Part shown: piece after piece, positions 60,655-64,000 of the stretch
How positions within the stretch are numbered: the first letter of the stretch is position 1
Layout of the letters: each line of letters starts with the position of its first letter
Assembly (NCBI GenBank): GCA_965220485.1
Contig: OZ244832.1
Span: 2,852,001-2,916,000 of the forward strand
Origin: Aldehydirespirator sp965220485
GTDB lineage: Bacteria; Actinomycetota; Acidimicrobiia; Acidimicrobiales; Aldehydirespiratoraceae
Length of the DNA: 64,000 nucleotides
Direction: 5' to 3'
Notes under the pieces: model-generated
What the model was told of the DNA's origin: nothing
The model's input: only the letters and a program-made list of their open reading frames with translations
Databases searched by the model: none
Made by a program: the position numbers and the translations under genes

Positions 60655-61638
60655 TCACACGGCACCAATCAGGCGGTGGTTGAGCAGGGAGGCCAGGCCG
60701 TAGACGGAGCTGATGGCCGGGGTGGCGACGCCGGTTAGTTCCCCGAGCTCGACAAAGACGCCGACCAGCGGGTCGAGCTCCAGCGGGCGGCCGGCCTCGG
60801 TGTCCTGGAGCATCGATGTCTTGTGCTCACCGACGGCCTCGGCACCGGCGATGCGCCGTTCCACGCTGATGCGGATGCTCACTCCGAGCGCCTCAGCAAT
60901 GTGGCTGGCCTCGGTCATCATCTGCGCGGCCAGATCCCGGGTGGCCGGAGTGCGGCACATCTCCCCCAGCGTGGCACCGGTGAGGGCGCTGATGGGATTG
61001 AAGGCCAGGTTTCCCCATGCCTTGACCCACAGGTGGGAGCGGATGTCGGTGAGCACCCGGGACTTGAACCTGGCCGAGGTCAGGGCCTCGGCCAGAGCCC
61101 GGGCCCTCTCGGACTTGGTCCCGTCGAGCTCGCCCACCGGGAACCGGTCGCCCTCCACGTGGGTGATCACGCCGGGTCCGGTCTTCTCCGCGGCCGGGTA
61201 GGCGATGCAGGCCACTATCCGCTCCGACGGCACCGCGGCGGCGATCACGCCATCAGGGTCCAACTTGGCCAGCCGACGGCCCTCGTGGGATCCTCCGTGG
61301 CGCTCGAAGTACCACCATCCGATTCCGTTCTGCACCGGCACGATCACGGTGTCGTCATGGCACAGCCGTTCAAGTTCGTGGGCCACCACTGCAATCTGGT
61401 GGGCCTTGAGGGCGAGGATCACCGCGTCATGGGGGCCCAGCGTCCCGAAGTCGTCGGAAGCGTCCAGATTGGAGGCCACGGTCTCGGTGCCGTCGACCTC
61501 CACCAGCCGCAGCCCGTTGCGCCTGATCGCGTCAAGATGCTCGCCGCGGGCAACGACGCTCACGTCTTGACCCGCGGCCGCGAGGCGGGCCGCCATCATG
61601 CCCCCGATCGCGCCAGCACCGACCACGCAAATCCTCAC
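60655..61638 (-). CDS. 2-dehydropantoate 2-reductase (ketopantoate reductase) family protein
   Basis: A 327-residue ApbA/PanE-family protein. RICVVGAGAIGGMMAARLAA is the NADPH motif at the GTG start (61638); AVILALKAHQIAVVAHELER and VIVPVQNGIGWWYFERHGG contain the conserved Lys/Asn region; HLWVKAWGNLAFNPISALTG and ATLGEM form the substrate lid. The family reduces 2-keto acids such as ketopantoate. The CoA-ligase neighbour suggests a catabolic relative rather than pantothenate synthesis. Divergent from the second GGT gene; GGTATACCG is 35 bases upstream. Confidence 0.82.
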   Translation of the reverse strand: MRICVVGAGAIGGMMAARLAAAGQDVSVVARGEHLDAIRRNGLRLVEVDGTETVASNLDASDDFGTLGPHDAVILALKAHQIAVVAHELERLCHDDTVIVPVQNGIGWWYFERHGGSHEGRRLAKLDPDGVIAAAVPSERIVACIAYPAAEKTGPGVITHVEGDRFPVGELDGTKSERARALAEALTSARFKSRVLTDIRSHLWVKAWGNLAFNPISALTGATLGEMCRTPATRDLAAQMMTEASHIAEALGVSIRISVERRIAGAEAVGEHKTSMLQDTEAGRPLELDPLVGVFVELGELTGVATPAISSVYGLASLLNHRLIGAV

Positions 61639-61669
61639 GGTGACAAGTGTGCCAGGGGAATGGCACCGT

Positions 61670-61681
61670 ACGGTATACCGC
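61670..61681. promoter_or_regulatory. CGGTATACCG palindrome between divergent genes
   Basis: A perfect palindrome CGGTATACCG (61671-61680) between the ketopantoate-reductase-like gene and the GGT gene. Its symmetry and intergenic position in a divergent pair favour an operator, or a promoter for the reverse gene. Confidence 0.48.
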
Positions 61682-61813
61682 GATCCTGGGGCGCATCGTC
61701 GCCTGGCGCACGGTCGCTGATAGTTGTTTCCATGCGCACACCGAATATAATGAAATACAATTACAACTTCTAGAGGACGACTCAAACTACCATTCCCAGG
61801 CTGGGAGGGACCC

Positions 61814-63485
61814 GTGGGCGTTTTCAACCCCCAGGCCGTGATCTCCCACGGCCACTTCCCTACCGCCGCCCAGGCCGCGGTTGCGGCTGGCCATCCGCGG
61901 GCCACGCGGGCCACGCTAGCGCTGCTGCGCCGCGGCGGATCAGCGGTCGACGCGGCCATCGCGGCCGACGCAGTGATGGGTGTAGTCGAGCCCACGGCCA
62001 CAGGAATCGGCGGTGACGTGATGGCGGCAGTGGCCGACGTTGACGGGGTAGCCGCCCTAAACGGCAGCGGCCGATCCGGGCTGGGCACCGACCGGGCAGC
62101 GGCGCCCGACAACGGCCACGGCTTCGTGCCGTCGGTGGGGGGATGGGCGGTGACCGTCCCCGGTGCGGTGGCCGGCTGGTGGGACCTGCACCAGCGTTAC
62201 GGTCGTCTCGAATGGTCGATCCTGCTCGAACCGGCCATCGAGGCTGCCACCGAAGGCGCGGCTGTGGGCGCTACCGGCAGCCAGCTGTGGGCCGGCGCCC
62301 GGAGCCGGCTCGACACCGCGGGCGAAGCGCTCTACTTCGGCGGGGGCGCGGCCCCATCGCCCGGCGAGCGCTGGCGCAACCCTGCTCTCGCGTCGGCATT
62401 GCAGAGCATCGCATCCGACGGCCCCGATGCGCTGTACCGGGGTCCGCTGGCCGACGCGGTCGTCGAGGCGGCCGTCACCGGGGGCGGGTCGCTTCAAATC
62501 GACGACCTCTCCGCCCACCGCGGCGAGTGGGTGGAGCCGCTGCGGGCAAGACTGGGCGAGCACGAGTTGCTCACCGTGCCATCACCCTGCCAGGGCGCGG
62601 TCGTGGCCCTAGCGGCCGAGTCGGTGCATGAGCAGGGCCTGCTCGGCGCGACCACCGGAGATGCCTGCGGCACCGCGGCCGCAGCCATGGCTGAGGCCCT
62701 AGGTGGCTGGTGCCAAACTCCCGAAATGGGGGTTTTGCGGTCACAAAACCCCAGGTCAGCGACTTGCGAATTGTGGCAAATTGCCATTTAACACCAGCCA
62801 CCTAGACCGGGCCTTCGCGGTGGCTCTCGAATGCCTGGCCGACCCCGCCGAGACCGAAGTCCCCTCCTACGACGAGATGCGAGCCCGGCTGGGCGGCGCG
62901 CCGAGGCACGGCCCGGTGCCGTTGGGACCGGGCACCGTGTTCACGGTGGTGATGACGGCCGAGCAGGCGGTGGTGCTGACCTCAAGTGTGTGCGACCGGT
63001 TCGGCTCGGGCGTGACCGTGCCGCAGGGCGGGTTCGTGCTGCAGAGCCGGGGCCGGGGCTTCTCGACCGACCTGAGCCACCCGAACGCGGTGGCGCCCGG
63101 CAAGCGCCCCTACCACACCATCGTGCCGACCCTCGTTCTCGAGTCGGGACGGCCCATGCTCGGCATGGGAGTGGTGGGCGGCATCATGCAGCCCCAGGGG
63201 CAACTGCAGATCCTGCACCGGGTGCTCGGGGGCGCCGACCTTGCCTCAGCGGTGGCAGCCAGCCGGTTCCGGCTGATCGGCGACGGCCGGGTGACGACAG
63301 AGGAGAGCCTGGAACCAGAATGGCGAGCCGCCATCGGCCGCGCCGGCTACGAGCTCGTCGACACAGCCGACGTCATAGGAGGCTTCGGCGGCGCCCAGGC
63401 CGTCCTGCGGACGGCAGACGCCCTCACCTCGGCCAGCGACCCCCGCCGCGACGGCGCGTCAGCCGTGATCGCTCTGCCTAGCTAG
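61814..63485 (+). pseudogene. Gamma-glutamyltransferase family gene split by a 103-bp miniature transposon
   Basis: GTG 61814 with GGGAGGG five bases upstream. The first part has TLALLRRGGSAVDAAIAADA and GVVEPTATGIGGDVMAAVAD, typical of GGT. At 62699-62805 a CTAG-flanked element interrupts codon 296; after it the second part continues DRAFAVALECLADPAETEVP, PGTVFTVVMTAEQAVVL (processing-site region, Thr kept), GSGVTVPQGGFVLQSRGRGF and LHRVLGGADLASAVAASRFR. Deleting 62703-62805 restores one frame of about 522 codons, reading MAEALDRAFAV across the joint. Without excision only a truncated large subunit is produced. Confidence 0.85.
62699..62805 (-). mobile_element. 107-bp CTAG-flanked miniature transposon, type 1, copy C
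   Basis: Ends CTAGGTGGCTGGTGCCAAA (62699) and TTTAACACCAGCCACCTAG (to 62805) are inverted repeats with two or three mismatches. Reverse complement is almost identical to copy A at 35251-35357, including the internal CCTGGGGTTTTGTGACCGCA. Removing the element with one CTAG restores the GGT gene exactly, proving the 4-bp target duplication. Confidence 0.92.
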
Positions 63486-63541
63486 TACCGCGACGGGCCA
63501 GGTCGGGACAGCAATGCCTCTAGCGCTAGTCCTGCAGAGCG

Positions 63542-64000
63542 CTACTTCGAGAGGCCGTTGAGCCAGTCGATGACGTCGTCCAGGGGGGCTACGTCCACGT
63601 ACTTCATGTGCAGATCGAGCAGGTTGACCTTGTGGGAGATCTGGCTGCGGTCGGCCACGCACTCGAAGGGGATCACTACATCGAAGTTGTACTGGAACGC
63701 GTCCACCGCAGTGGCCCGCACGCAGCCGCTGGTGGTCAGACCGATGATGACCACGGTGTCGACCTTGTCGTAGACCAGCAACGGAGCCAGCTCAGTGCCG
63801 AAGAACCCGCTCGGCTTGTGGTGCTTGCACACGACCATCTCGCCGGGCCTGGGGGCGAGTTCGTCCACGATCACATCGCCGGGCGGCAGTGACGGATCGG
63901 GCAGGCGCCGGCCCACCGTCTTCCAGCGCCCCTTCTGACCCGGCTCGGGCACGTGGCCCGGATTCTCGTACATCTTGGTGAAGTAGACGGGGAAGCCGAG
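63542..64000 (-). CDS. Isochorismatase-like cysteine hydrolase, partial (runs past the window end)
   Basis: The C-terminal 150 or so residues of an isochorismatase-fold amidase (N-carbamoylsarcosine amidase-like). LGFPVYFTKMYENP at the window edge shows the frame continues; DVIVDELAPRPGEMVVCKHH supplies the conserved Lys region, and VIIGLTTSGCVRATAVDAFQ contains the nucleophile Cys. C-terminal KVNLLDLHMKYVDVAPLDDV ends at 63542. Family members hydrolyse N-carbamoyl amides, ureides or isochorismate. It lies 56 bases from the end of the convergent GGT gene. The start is outside the window. Confidence 0.8.
   Translation of the reverse strand, partial: LGFPVYFTKMYENPGHVPEPGQKGRWKTVGRRLPDPSLPPGDVIVDELAPRPGEMVVCKHHKPSGFFGTELAPLLVYDKVDTVVIIGLTTSGCVRATAVDAFQYNFDVVIPFECVADRSQISHKVNLLDLHMKYVDVAPLDDVIDWLNGLSK

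Overview
The window is GC-rich DNA with GTG/TTG starts, many LLM-type (F420-dependent family) oxidoreductases, an archaeal-style double-AAA CDC48 homologue and a dense set of small-molecule catabolic genes. This suits an uncultured actinobacterium, probably of the Acidimicrobiia type and perhaps host-associated. That placement is inference from gene content; no rRNA or single-copy marker is present. The striking property is genome wear: roughly a dozen genes are truncated, frameshifted, fused to fragments of neighbours or split by mobile DNA, and several interspersed repeat families sit between (and sometimes inside) genes.

Layout. 1-7 kb: a Fic gene with AT-rich repeated motifs, an amidohydrolase relic, a GNAT fusion protein, a molybdenum hydroxylase relic that abuts a beta-propeller-like secreted protein relic, and a CoxG-like gene. 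7-12 kb: LLM oxidoreductase relic, hydantoinase and alpha/beta-hydrolase relics joined head to tail, then an intact operon of a haem-oxygenase-like diiron protein, a [2Fe-2S] ferredoxin and a Rieske protein. 11.6-21 kb: a fused antitoxin-toxin gene, a protein with a 36-bp tandem repeat, a D-amino-acid-oxidase-like flavoprotein, an amidohydrolase with two cupins, a CDC48-like ATPase and a gamma-glutamyltransferase-like protein. 21-33.7 kb: ECF sigma factor, frameshifted acyl-CoA dehydrogenase, acyl-CoA ligase, DUF6282, LeuB-like dehydrogenase, a TIGR04255 fragment, truncated ornithine cyclodeaminase, SnoaL-like relic, lactone oxidase, D-threonine-aldolase-like protein, LLM oxidoreductase and MFS transporter.

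33.9-41.3 kb: DUF4143 ATPase ended by two abutting CTAG-flanked miniature transposons, an SRPBCC protein, an HTH fragment, an EtfB-EtfA fusion, an SDR, then RidA, GlcG/HbpS and ABM-like genes. 41.3-47.3 kb is an accessory island: a TIGR04255 gene, an HTH gene and a third gene with a TQDCDL motif form an operon, and the third gene is split at codon 14 by a complete IS1595-family element (24-bp inverted repeats, 8-bp target duplication) that carries three tiny passenger genes. A decayed IS1380-family element and a restriction-nuclease-like domain follow. 47.3-64 kb: indolepyruvate ferredoxin oxidoreductase, an MFS gene with an internal stop, a Dpp-type ABC transporter without a binding protein, another MFS gene, an ISL3 relic, AlbA_2 fragment, DUF6941, acyl-CoA ligase, ketopantoate-reductase-like gene, a second gamma-glutamyltransferase split by a third miniature transposon, and the end of a cysteine hydrolase.

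How it works together: most intact genes look like uptake and breakdown of amino-acid-like, amide and carboxylic substrates (Dpp and MFS uptake; oxidases, amidohydrolases, cupins, CoA ligases, ETF and ferredoxin oxidoreductase). At least eight intergenic GGTATACA-type sites lie in front of these catabolic units and may be a common promoter element or a common operator.
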